64,000 nucleotides of DNA from Myxococcales bacterium 68-20. Lineage in GTDB: Bacteria; Myxococcota_A; Polyangia; Polyangiales; Polyangiaceae. Under the pieces are notes generated by a model. It saw nothing but the letters and a program-made list of their open reading frames with translations. It did not search any database and had not been told where the DNA came from. A program made the translations under genes and the position numbers. The DNA is taken from positions 91,809-155,808 of the forward strand of contig MKVQ01000006.1 of assembly GCA_001899635.1 (NCBI GenBank). The letters are read 5' to 3'. Positions within the stretch are counted from its first letter, which is position 1. Each line of letters begins with the position of its first letter. Of this stretch, positions 44,502 through 53,516 are shown in pieces.

Positions 44502-45712
44502 CACTTCGTCTCTCCCTCGTCGCATTCCTTCATCAGGCACTTGCCGTCGAAACACGGTTGTCCGGCCGCCGTATCGCAACGGTTGCCGCATGCGCCGCAA
44601 TTCGTCGGACTCCGGCGCAGGTCGACCTCACATCCGTCGATGGGATCGCCGTTGCAGTCCGCGAGGCCGGCGACGCACGAGGTGTTGCACACGCCCTTCT
44701 CGCACGTGACGACCTGGCTCGAGCTCTGGCTCGGACACGCCGCACCGCATGCACCGCAGTTCTGCGCGTCGTGGAGCAAGTTCACGCAGCTGCCGTTCGG
44801 ACAGAGGGTCTCGCCTGGCTTGCAGCGACACGCGGCGTCATTGCAAATCGGCAGACACTTGGCGCTGACGCCGTCGCTCCGGCATTCGGTGCCGGACGGA
44901 CAAACGTTGCCGCACGCGCCGCAATTCAATCGATCCGTAAGGTCCGTCTCGCAGCCGTCGGAGCCGCACCCCGTCCCGAGATCGTGATTGCAGTCGGCGG
45001 TCTGCGGAAGGCAGACGGGGACTCCGCATTGGCTCGAGGAGCAGCCGAAGCGGACGTTCGGAGGCGGCGGCTCGCACGGAGGCGGTGGGCAGGTGCTACC
45101 GCACGCTCCGCAATTCGAGAGGTCGCTCGTGATGTCGATGCAGCGTCCTCCGCAGTCCACGCGTGGAGCCGGGCATCCACACTGGCCGTCCCGGCAGCGT
45201 TCACCTGGAGCGCATGCGTTGCCGCACGCTCCACAGTGCTTCGCATCGACGCGAACGTTCACCTCGCAGCCGTCGTCGACGGCGCCGTTGCAGTCACGGA
45301 AGTCTTGGTTGCTGCCGGCGTTGAAGCACTCGAGGGCACACGCGCCGTTGACGCACCGCGATCTCATGGAGAGGAGCGCGAAGGACGGGCAAACGTTGCC
45401 ACACTCCCCGCAGTTGTCCTCGTCGTTCGAGAGGTTGGTCACGCAGCGATAGCCTGCCCCGCAGGTCGCGTACGGTGCAGGGCACTCGGTCGCGATGCAG
45501 AGCCTGGCAGGAGTCGGGACGACGACGTCGCCCGCGTCCACGCCCGCCTCTCGAGCGGGCTCGAAGGCAGGAGTCGGAGCCTGCGTGCACGATCCGTCGC
45601 AGGCGTCGCCCACGAGCACCATCGTGTTTCCGTCCGCGCTGCATGCTCCGATCAGCACGAGCACGGGAACGAGCGCTGCCGCGACTCTGAGATACGGCTT
45701 CTTCGAGGTCAT
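44501..45712 (-). CDS. Cysteine-repeat lipoprotein
   Basis: A 403-aa protein. Signal KPYLRVAAALVPVLVLIGAC with lipobox IGAC. The mature protein has about 60 cysteines and six copies of a C-G-x-C-G-x-x-C motif (NCGECGNVC, HCGACGNAC, NCGACGSTC, NCGACGNVC, NCGACGAAC, NCGACGNRC). These alternate with DCN-G--DGCE segments (DCNGAVDDGCEVNV, DCNGDPIDGCEVDL). The arrangement is common in myxobacterial secreted proteins and implies a long disulfide-stabilised rod. It follows the anti-sigma-like gene by 56 bp and is coupled to the first propeller gene, so it is probably a stalk or surface component of the same system. Confidence 0.88.
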   Translation of the reverse strand: MTSKKPYLRVAAALVPVLVLIGACSADGNTMVLVGDACDGSCTQAPTPAFEPAREAGVDAGDVVVPTPARLCIATECPAPYATCGAGYRCVTNLSNDEDNCGECGNVCPSFALLSMRSRCVNGACALECFNAGSNQDFRDCNGAVDDGCEVNVRVDAKHCGACGNACAPGERCRDGQCGCPAPRVDCGGRCIDITSDLSNCGACGSTCPPPPCEPPPPNVRFGCSSSQCGVPVCLPQTADCNHDLGTGCGSDGCETDLTDRLNCGACGNVCPSGTECRSDGVSAKCLPICNDAACRCKPGETLCPNGSCVNLLHDAQNCGACGAACPSQSSSQVVTCEKGVCNTSCVAGLADCNGDPIDGCEVDLRRSPTNCGACGNRCDTAAGQPCFDGKCLMKECDEGETK

Positions 45713-45768
45713 CGGAGACGGGCTCCTGGAACGATTGCCGAATAGCGATTGATGATGGGCACGCGATT

Positions 45769-46530
45769 TCAGCGCCGGGCGCAGGACTCTTCGACACGCC
45801 GAGTGAGCGCGTCGGGCGCGCGTCCCGCCAGGAAGGGCTTCGCCCGTCCCCTTGCTTCATCGATACGGCCCAACGAGCAGAGCGTCAGGATGCGCTGGAC
45901 GTCGCGCTCGTTCGCGAGCACTCCGCGTGGAAAGCGCGCTTCGTGCTCTTCGAGCAGCGCGAGCGCGCGAGTCCCGTCACTGGCACGCATGGCGCTCGTC
46001 AGGAGTCGCGTCTCTTCTTCGAGCGCATCGACGTGTGGCGACGGAGATGTGGTGCTCGACGGCGCAGGGCTCGGCTCCGAAGCTGCCGGGCGGATCGGCG
46101 CGGGCGGCCGGGACGGTCGCGCAGGTGAATCGTCGACGATCGCGACCGACGGCAACGCGCTCACCGGCGTCCCCTGCACGGCAGGCTCGTCCGCCTCGTC
46201 CCTGGCGGACAGGCCGTCATCCGCCGGCGTGCTCGGCGGTGACGCGGATGCGCTGGCGACCGCGGTGCTCGCCATGCCGCGAGCGGGCTCGCCTTCGCCT
46301 TGCGCCTCCGCGCGTTGACCGTACTCGAGACCGGCGACTGCCAGAGCGACCACGACAGCGGCGGGGGCGACCGCCCTCCAGAGCCCTCGTGGCGCCTGCA
46401 GCGTTGGCTCGGGTGGGGAGCCAGAAGAGGCTGCCGCATGGATCTTCGCCCAGATGCGGCTCCGGTCCTCCGGGGTCGCTTCGTACGCGTCCCGCAGGGC
46501 GAGCATCGGCTTGTCGTCGTCGGGCTTCAC
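45769..46530 (-). CDS. Anti-sigma-factor-like single-span membrane protein
   Basis: A 253-aa protein. GTG 46530 was chosen: GGAGG lies 5 bases upstream and it overlaps the sigma-factor stop as GTGA. An in-frame GTG at 46542 is the only longer option. A short cytoplasmic N-terminus (MLALRDAYEATPEDRSRIWA) is followed by a membrane span (LWRAVAPAAVVVALAVAGLEYG), a long Pro/Ser/Ala linker and a C-terminal helical domain (ETRLLTSAMRASDGTRALAL, ending EESCARR) resembling a TPR-like cap. The zinc-binding H-x3-C-x2-C of ZAS anti-sigmas is absent, so the assignment rests on gene order and topology. Confidence 0.75.
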   Translation of the reverse strand: MKPDDDKPMLALRDAYEATPEDRSRIWAKIHAAASSGSPPEPTLQAPRGLWRAVAPAAVVVALAVAGLEYGQRAEAQGEGEPARGMASTAVASASASPPSTPADDGLSARDEADEPAVQGTPVSALPSVAIVDDSPARPSRPPAPIRPAASEPSPAPSSTTSPSPHVDALEEETRLLTSAMRASDGTRALALLEEHEARFPRGVLANERDVQRILTLCSLGRIDEARGRAKPFLAGRAPDALTRRVEESCARR

Positions 46531-47108
46531 CGCAGCCTCCACTGGTCGCGCGCCTGATACCGGGCAATGGCCTCGGCGAGCTCGTCGCGAGCGGCGCGGA
46601 GCCGGGACGCGGCCGTATTGGCGTTCAGGCCGAGGATCTGGGCGATCTCGAGGATGGTCTTTTCTTCGAGGTCCGCGAGGACGAGGACCGCCCTTTTGCT
46701 CGGATCGAGCTTGTCGAGAATGGCTTCCAACATACGAACGTCCTCGTTCGATTGAGCGCGGCTCTCGGGATCGTTCGACGGCGCCTCGAGCGCCTCCAGC
46801 CTCTCCCCAGCCTCACTGCTCCGGCGTCGCTGCGCGCGGTGGTAGTGCTGAACGACCCGCAGCAGGACCGCGAAGATCCAGGCGCGCATGTTCTCCGGCT
46901 CCTCGCCGCCAGCGAGGCGATGGATGCGCAAGAACGTCTCCTGGACGATGTCGTCGACCTCTTCGCGCCTCACGCCGAGGCGCCGCGCGCTGCTGAAGAC
47001 GTAGTCGAAGTGCTCACGGTAGAGCGCCTCGAGCCTCTCCAGCGTCATGGCGCGTGCGCCAGCCGCCCCCTCTCCAAGAGCGGCAGGCATTGCGGAAGAT
47101 GCATGCAC
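46527..47108 (-). CDS. ECF-type RNA polymerase sigma factor
   Basis: A 193-aa protein with the two-domain ECF layout. Region 2: LEALYREHFDYVFSSARRLG, EVDDIVQETFLRIHRLAGG (core-binding DD-Q motif) and NMRAWIFAVLLRVVQHYHR (-10 recognition). A short acidic linker follows, then region 4 (LEAILDKLDPSKRAVLVLAD and ILEIAQILGLNANTAASRLR, the helix-turn-helix for -35 recognition). A Met at about residue 21 (MTLERLEALY) is an alternative start. The immediate neighbours are an anti-sigma-like gene (4-bp overlap) and the lipoprotein cluster, its likely regulon. Confidence 0.92.
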   Translation of the reverse strand: MHASSAMPAALGEGAAGARAMTLERLEALYREHFDYVFSSARRLGVRREEVDDIVQETFLRIHRLAGGEEPENMRAWIFAVLLRVVQHYHRAQRRRSSEAGERLEALEAPSNDPESRAQSNEDVRMLEAILDKLDPSKRAVLVLADLEEKTILEIAQILGLNANTAASRLRAARDELAEAIARYQARDQWRLR

Positions 47109-47182
47109 AACGGACTAGCTCCGCCAGCTGGCAGGTTTTGTGAGAAAAAGTGCATCCGGTATCGAGCTCTGCCGTGCGACCG

Positions 47183-48214
47183 TCACCAAAGGCGCACGTC
47201 GAGGCCGAACGACACGCGCAACGCCGGCATCGAGAGGTCGTTCAGCATGACGGCGCCCTCGTCCGTGCGCACACCGATCGCCTTCGCAGCGAGCGGAATC
47301 TTGACGTTCGGATGGACGAAGGCGCGGACGCGGGCGTTCAGCTCCACGTCCAGGATGGCTCCCGCCGCAGCGATCGGCTGCGTGACGTCCGCAGCGCGCG
47401 CATTGGCGAGCCCGATGCCCAGCACGTGAACGAACATCGCTCCCATCTCTGCGCAGGGTCCGAGCCGCGCGCGGTGCCACTCGAAGAGCCCACATGCGGA
47501 GCCCCCGAGCGTCCACATGTCGAAGCGGACCGTCGACGCTACCGGCGTGGAGAACGTCACGTGGCGCGGAGCGTACAGTGCGCCGCTCGCCCCGAGCCGC
47601 AGCCACCGAATGTCGAGCGCGGTCGTGAGCGCGACGCCGGCCATCGGCTTGGGCAGAGCGCCGGCCTCGAGCACTCCGGCCGCCCCCATCGTCCAAGCGA
47701 CCATCGGCAACGCCGTCGCGACCGGCGCCCGAGCAGCATCGGACCGCGGCCGCGGCGCGGGAGATTTCGATCGCGGAGCCGGCTCCGATTCGAGCGGGAC
47801 ACCGTCGGATGGCGAAGGTTGCCAGGAAGAGAGAGCGACCGTGATGACGACAGCGGCTGCCTTCGCGAGCGAGCTGCACGTCACCGCGTCGATCGTTCGA
47901 ACGCCGAGCAGATCGCCGGTGCGCGTCTCGAGCTCGAGGCGAAAGGAGTCCTCGCCCGTGCGAGCGATGGTGCCGTGCGCGGCGACATGCGCGCGAGAGG
48001 CCGCGTCGGCTCCGAGAAGGCTCGCCACGCGACGCAGCACGTCCTCGCGATCGGGGCACTCCGCCGGTGCATCCCACACGAGATCGACCGGCAGCGCCGG
48101 TTCGTCCGCTCGCGCAGAGCTCGCAAACATGACGACGCTCGCGCCGACGATCTGCCCGAGCCGCGATCGCCGCCCCCTGCTCCGACTACGGCTCCCCGAA
48201 GCAGAGCACTTCAC
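47183..48214 (-). CDS. Exported hypothetical protein upstream of the ECF sigma gene
   Basis: A 343-aa protein, not recognised. GTG 48214 gives a long basic N-terminus before a hydrophobic segment (QIVGASVVMFASSARA-DE), the likely signal peptide. The N-terminal half has an alpha/beta pattern (VDLVWDAPAECPDREDVLRRV, FRLELETRTGDLLGVRTID with two cysteines). A Pro/Ser/Arg linker follows, and then a membrane-barrel-like C-terminal half with alternating strands (ALYAPRHVTFSTPVASTVRF, ending ALRVSFGLDVRLW). It lies 74 bp upstream of the sigma gene on the same strand, so it may be first in the transcript or separately expressed. Confidence 0.75.
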   Translation of the reverse strand: MKCSASGSRSRSRGRRSRLGQIVGASVVMFASSARADEPALPVDLVWDAPAECPDREDVLRRVASLLGADAASRAHVAAHGTIARTGEDSFRLELETRTGDLLGVRTIDAVTCSSLAKAAAVVITVALSSWQPSPSDGVPLESEPAPRSKSPAPRPRSDAARAPVATALPMVAWTMGAAGVLEAGALPKPMAGVALTTALDIRWLRLGASGALYAPRHVTFSTPVASTVRFDMWTLGGSACGLFEWHRARLGPCAEMGAMFVHVLGIGLANARAADVTQPIAAAGAILDVELNARVRAFVHPNVKIPLAAKAIGVRTDEGAVMLNDLSMPALRVSFGLDVRLW

Positions 48215-48686
48215 CCGCAGGATCCGCTAACACCCATGGCTCGCGACGGTCAAGCGTGCGACCGCGTCGCGCGCGGGTGCGCCTTCACGCCGGGGAGAGT
48301 TGCATCGGGTCTCGAGTACTCATCCCGAGTACCACGATGACCTCACGATCGCGACACGTCGACTTGCGCCTGCGCTCGAGTCTGACGGCCATGGGGGAGA
48401 CAAGATCACCGCCACACGCTGCAGCGTCGCTCGAGTCGTGTCTGTCACTCGCGCTTCGTGGCGTTCCCGACGACATCTCTGCGGAGGCGCAAGATCGTCT
48501 TCAGGCCCACTTCAGCTCCGGTGCCTCGCCTCGAAGTGACCAGAGCGCGAAGCTCGATCTCGAGGCACGCGGCTGCGGTACGTCGCTCGACCGCGACCGT
48601 CGAGGCGAGCGCCGCAGCCACGTCGAGTGGCTGCGGCGAGCGGCTGAGCCTTTCTACCGTTCGGAGAAACTCTCAGCGATCTCGGT
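48215..48686. other. Intergenic region between the exported protein gene and tRNA-His
   Basis: 472 bp without a credible gene. It contains two direct copies of CGAGTAC (48313-48319, 48326-48332; 13-bp period) and a perfect 12-bp stem (48610-48621 against 48627-48638). If the neighbouring block is an island, this is where an integrase gene would be expected, and none is there. Confidence 0.55.
48610..48638. repeat. Strong hairpin next to tRNA-His
   Basis: CGCCGCAGCCAC and GTGGCTGCGGCG pair over 12 bp around a 5-nt loop. On the minus strand no T-run follows, and on the plus strand TTTCT comes 12 bases later, so it could be a weak terminator or a DNA structure. It lies 49 bp past the tRNA 3' end. 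Confidence 0.5.
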
Positions 48687-48762
48687 GGGGTGACCGACGG
48701 GGTTCGAACCCGCGACAACCGGAACCACAATCCAGCGCTCTACCAGCTGAGCTACGGCCACC
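48687..48762 (-). tRNA. tRNA-His (GTG anticodon)
   Basis: A 76-nt cloverleaf on the minus strand. It includes the His-specific extra 5' G (G-1, opposite C73), a 7-bp acceptor stem (GTGGCCG with CGGTCAC, one G-T), D arm GCTC..GAGC, anticodon loop GATTGTGGT giving GTG, T arm with GGTTCGAAC and an encoded CCA. The 3' 19 bases plus two flanking bases recur at 38778-38798. Confidence 0.96.
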
Positions 48763-48973
48763 GTGATGAGGGCCCGAACCATACCGCCGCCCCCTGGACT
48801 TGCAAGGGAAATTCGAAGGGCCACGTCGACGGGTGGTTCGGGCGCAGCGCCAAGGTCGAAGGCGAGCGCGCCGCCCCACCGCGCTCCTCGTCGGGACGAA
48901 CGGAGCTCGATCGAGTGTGGAGCACCAATCAGTCGGTGCGGTGTGGCCGTCGTCTCGCCGTCGATTTCCGTCT

Positions 48974-50155
48974 CTAGAGGTCCGTGGCCTTGTCGAAGTC
49001 GCCGCGGATGACCTGACTCACCTTCACCGCCTCCGACGCCGCGTCCGTGAGCACACCGACCTCGCGGTTCTGCGTGAGCGCCGTCGGCGTCATGTTCTGC
49101 GAGCCGACGAACGTGCGCGACTCGTCGACGACGATCGCCTTCGCGTGCATGTCGGGGCTCTTCAGGCCGCGGATCGGGACGCCGTACTCCTTCAGCTTCG
49201 CGATCGCCGCCTTCTGTCCGTCCGTAGTGATCGTCTGCGCATCGACGACGACGCGGACGGCCACCTTCGCCTGGTGCGCGAGGATGATGGCGTCGACGAT
49301 CGTGGTATCGCTCAGAGACTGGGCCTCGACGTCGAGCGAGGTCTTCGCCGAGTCGATGAACTGCTTGAGGTGCGAGCGCGTGGGGTGGAGCGTGTTCGCT
49401 CCGTCCGGCGAGATCACGAGCTTGCTCGCGACGTGGATCGCCTTGTTCGAGAAGTCCGCGTCGAAGATCTTCTCGAGGTCGGCGACGTCGTCCGGATCGG
49501 TGTCGGTCGCGAGGTACTCGCGATTCGTCTTCGCGCTCGAGTAGGTCAGGTTCATCGTCATGATGAGCGCCTTCTCGGAGTCGATCAGGATCGTCTTCGC
49601 ATGCGTGAACGTGTAGCCGGTCGGCGCCCACTGCACCTGCACGCCGCGGTTCTTCAGCGTGGTGAACGCCCCCTGGTTCTCGTTGGTCGACGTGGGGAAG
49701 TTCCTGTTGAGGATGACCTTCACATCCTTGCCGGCTTGCTTCAGGTCGCCGAGCGCACCGATGACCTCGTTGCTCGTGAGCAAGTACATCGTCATGTGCA
49801 CGCTCTTCTTCGCGCCACGGATCGCGGAGAGGAGCGCTGCACCGGAGTCGGTCGGCTGCACCTGGATGGTCACGCCGCTGCTCATGGCGAGCGGGACGGT
49901 GTCGGGCGCGGGATCGCGACCGCCGTCGAGCGCGGGCGTCCCCGTGTCGTCGCCGTCACTGATGCCCGGCCCCCCCGAGGTCGTCGGCGCGACCGAAGCG
50001 GGCGTGAGGTCAGCGCCGTTGCACGCCGCCGCGACCGCGGCGAGCGTGAATGTGACAACGGCGGGGCGCAGCCCTCGAAGGGGACGGCGTCCAGCGACGG
50101 CCACGGCGCGAATCAGCGAACCAAACCACCAGCGACTCGACACGGCGGCTACCAT
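48974..50155 (-). CDS. Phospholipase D-like lipoprotein
   Basis: A 393-aa protein. The signal has a long N-terminus followed by AVVTFTLAAVAAAC (lipobox AAAC). After a Thr/Pro/Gly linker there are two PLD half-domains, each with an HKD motif: THAKTILIDSEKALIMTMN at about residues 185-203 and MHAKAIVVDESRTFVGSQN at about 335-353, both with the following conserved Asn. The family hydrolyses phosphodiesters (phospholipids, cardiolipin synthesis or DNA, as in Nuc). An outer-membrane or periplasmic location is inferred from the lipobox. It is divergent from the kinase-like gene, with 62 bp between. Confidence 0.9.
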   Translation of the reverse strand: MVAAVSSRWWFGSLIRAVAVAGRRPLRGLRPAVVTFTLAAVAAACNGADLTPASVAPTTSGGPGISDGDDTGTPALDGGRDPAPDTVPLAMSSGVTIQVQPTDSGAALLSAIRGAKKSVHMTMYLLTSNEVIGALGDLKQAGKDVKVILNRNFPTSTNENQGAFTTLKNRGVQVQWAPTGYTFTHAKTILIDSEKALIMTMNLTYSSAKTNREYLATDTDPDDVADLEKIFDADFSNKAIHVASKLVISPDGANTLHPTRSHLKQFIDSAKTSLDVEAQSLSDTTIVDAIILAHQAKVAVRVVVDAQTITTDGQKAAIAKLKEYGVPIRGLKSPDMHAKAIVVDESRTFVGSQNMTPTALTQNREVGVLTDAASEAVKVSQVIRGDFDKATDL

Positions 50156-50217
50156 GTCTCAGAGAGGTCGATCAGGCCACCGTTTCGTCAGCTTTTTCAC
50201 GTCTCTCTTGGACGACC

Positions 50218-50985
50218 ATGCCTGTCCAGCACACCGAAGACCACGTCGAGAAACGCCTCAGCGCCCGCGAAAGAGGGGTGCCCGAGGCGATCGCGCGCCT
50301 CCGCTCCGAGGCGGCGCTTCTCGCGCGCTTGTCGGGCCTCGGAGTCACCCCGCGCCTGCTCGAGAGCGGTGAGGATGCGCAGGGACCGTGGCATCGGATC
50401 GAGCGCGTCCCGCTCCCCACCCTCGCGGAGCGCCTTGCACGCGCCGGCGGCCCGCTCGATCCGTCGTGGATCGAGCGCGCAATCCGCGCGGCATTCGGCG
50501 CGCTCGCGACGCTCCACGAGGCGGCCGACGCGAGCGGCTCGCTGCTCGTGGTCCACGCCGATCTCAGCCCGGCGAACATCGCGATCGACGACACGGGGAC
50601 GCGCGCGGTCCTCCTCGATCTCGACCTCGCCTGGTGGCGGGACGGCCCCGCTCGGCTCGACGGCACCTTCCGCGGGACCGTCGCATACGTCGCTCCAGAG
50701 GTCGCGCGTGGCGAGCGTCCGACCCCACGGAGCGATCTCTTCGCGCTCGCGGCGACCTTCCTGCATGCGGTGACGGGCGCTCCGCCACGCGTCGGCTCGA
50801 CGTTCGCGGCGCTCCTCGCGATGGCCGCCGAAGCTCCACTGCTGGGCCACGAGCACGAGCGCGAGCACATCGCAATTCGCGGGCCCGGGCACGCGGCTCT
50901 GATCGCGTGCCTCGCACACGACCCTGCCGACCGGCCCGCCTCCGCGCGCGCGGTCCTCGCAACCTCGACGCGAACGCCAACCTGA
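50218..50985 (+). CDS. Short protein-kinase-like protein lacking the glycine loop
   Basis: A 255-aa protein with kinase C-lobe motifs: the catalytic loop VVHADLSPANIAIDD (HAD-S-N in place of HRD-K-N), metal motif LLDLDLAWW (DLD for DFG), VAYVAPEVARGERPTPRSDL (APE and the following Asp) and a final helix with ADRPASARAVL. The N-lobe is short: no GxGxxG strand precedes the candidate lysine (VEKRL near residue 12), and the upstream gene boundary leaves no room for it. It may be a pseudokinase or a small-molecule kinase of the same fold. ATG 50218 is the first possible start. Confidence 0.8.
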   Translation: MPVQHTEDHVEKRLSARERGVPEAIARLRSEAALLARLSGLGVTPRLLESGEDAQGPWHRIERVPLPTLAERLARAGGPLDPSWIERAIRAAFGALATLHEAADASGSLLVVHADLSPANIAIDDTGTRAVLLDLDLAWWRDGPARLDGTFRGTVAYVAPEVARGERPTPRSDLFALAATFLHAVTGAPPRVGSTFAALLAMAAEAPLLGHEHEREHIAIRGPGHAALIACLAHDPADRPASARAVLATSTRTPT

Positions 50986-51025
50986 CACCTGACGGGACGG
51001 ACCGACGAGTGCTAGATCGGCCCGC

Positions 51026-52219
<1,194 letters not shown>

Positions 52220-52305
52220 GGCGGTTTGGGGCGCTTTGAGCTCGGAGCGGCCAGAAATGTTACGCTGCTTCCTGTAGGCTCCTTTCTTCCCCCCGGAGAA
52301 CTCCG

Positions 52306-52893
52306 ATGTCCCGACGCCAGCACGCGATCGTCGCCACGCTCTGCCTCCCCGTGATCGGCCTGCTCAGCGCAGGCTGCGAAGATGAGCAAAAGGGCACTCC
52401 GCAGGTCATCTTCGACGGCGAGCTCCAGCGCGGCAGCGGGAACGACTGCAAGGACAGCGGCCGCATCTTCCAGATCGGCGAGTTCGGCACGCCCGCCCTC
52501 GAGCAGGCATCGAAGCCGATCAAGGACGGCGAGGGCTTCGAGCAGGGGACGGTGAGCGTCGCCTGCTCGGTCACCTCGGCTGGCGCGGACGAGTTCGACG
52601 TCGCCGGCTCGGTCAACCTCGACGGCGCGACCGGCGGCTTCTTCAGCATCAAGGGGAAGTTCAAGGCGACCGGCGAGCAGACCGGCATCCACGCCATCTT
52701 CTCGAGCCGGAGGAGCGGCAACTCGTACGAGCAGAAGGACAGTGCCTGCATCGTGCGCTACACGACGTCGAACCAGGGCGTCGCCGCCGGCCGCGTCTGG
52801 GGCGAGATCACCTGCCCGAAGGCAGAGAACACGAACGCGCAGACGTCGTGCGAGGCGATCGCACAGTTCCGCTTCGAGAACTGCGTTCAGTAA
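52306..52893 (+). CDS. Hypothetical lipoprotein
   Basis: A 195-aa protein, not recognised. Signal MSRRQHAIVATLCLPVIGLL with lipobox SAGC. The mature part is beta-rich with about six cysteines (DCKDSGRIFQIGEFG, VSVACSVTSAGADEFDVAGS, CIVRYTTSNQGVAAGRVWG, ending FENCVQ) and looks like a small beta-sandwich or lipocalin-like fold. A strong hairpin lies 7 bp past the stop. Expression is probably single-gene; metB-like sequence ends 86 bp upstream. Confidence 0.8.
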   Translation: MSRRQHAIVATLCLPVIGLLSAGCEDEQKGTPQVIFDGELQRGSGNDCKDSGRIFQIGEFGTPALEQASKPIKDGEGFEQGTVSVACSVTSAGADEFDVAGSVNLDGATGGFFSIKGKFKATGEQTGIHAIFSSRRSGNSYEQKDSACIVRYTTSNQGVAAGRVWGEITCPKAENTNAQTSCEAIAQFRFENCVQ

Positions 52894-52899
52894 ACAACG

Positions 52900-52929
52900 C
52901 GAGGCACACGCTCCCACGCGTGTGCCTCG
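52900..52929. terminator. Bidirectional terminator-like hairpin between convergent genes
   Basis: A perfect 12-bp stem (CGAGGCACACGC / GCGTGTGCCTCG) with a 6-nt loop. Read on the minus strand it is followed by GTTGTTTA. It lies between the lipoprotein stop (52893) and the convergent TPR gene stop (52982). Confidence 0.6.
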
Positions 52930-52981
52930 GAACCAACCGCGCCCGCTCTAGGACGACGCGCCGGAGCTCCGGCGCGCTTCA

Positions 52982-53479
52982 CTAGTTCTCGTCGTTGGCG
53001 GGGCCCGGGCCTTCCATCGCGGCGAGCAGGCCCTCGACCTCGATGCGCGTCTCGAGCTCGGGATTCGCGCGGAGAAACGCCTCGAGGTGCCGGCGTGCAG
53101 CAACATTGTCGCCGCGCGCGAGGTACGCGAGACCGAGCGCATAGAGGACGTCGCCGTCGGTAGGCGCCTGCTCGAGCGCGGCAAGCCCCTCCGAGACCGC
53201 GTCGCGGGTCTCGCCGAGCTTGCGGAGCACATGGATCAGCGAGACACGCGCTCCGAGGTGCTCGGGCGCGAGTCGGAGCACCGCGCGATACGCGTCCCGC
53301 GCGGGCTGGAGCTCCCCGACCTCGTACAGCGCTTGGCCGAGAAAGAAGAACGCGTACGGGTTCCCCGGATCCGCGCGGATGACGTCGCGCAGCACCTGGA
53401 GCGCCTCATGGAAACGCTCCTCGTGAAGGAGCTCGGTCGCCTCTTCGACGGCAGCCCAGTGCGCGGCGTCGCGATTCAT
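52982..53479 (-). CDS. TPR-repeat protein
   Basis: A 165-aa cytoplasmic protein starting at ATG 53479 (MNRDAAHWAAVEEATELLHE). It holds about four TPR motifs: EALQVLRDVIRADPGNPYAF, ARDAYRAVLRLAPEHLGARV, DVLYALGLAYLARGDNVAAR and ahead of them FFLGQALYEVGELQPA. It ends in an acidic tail. It is a scaffold protein of unknown partner, with its start only 37 bp from the divergent GT-C-like gene. Confidence 0.85.
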   Translation of the reverse strand: MNRDAAHWAAVEEATELLHEERFHEALQVLRDVIRADPGNPYAFFFLGQALYEVGELQPARDAYRAVLRLAPEHLGARVSLIHVLRKLGETRDAVSEGLAALEQAPTDGDVLYALGLAYLARGDNVAARRHLEAFLRANPELETRIEVEGLLAAMEGPGPANDEN

Positions 53480-53516
53480 GGCACCGCGAGCTAGCATGCC
53501 GCCCGGTTGACCGCCA

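Noticed and set aside
48256..48693. Plus-strand frame running into tRNA-His
   Set aside because: Overlaps the tRNA and is Ser/Arg-rich, with no ribosome site and no coherent protein pattern.
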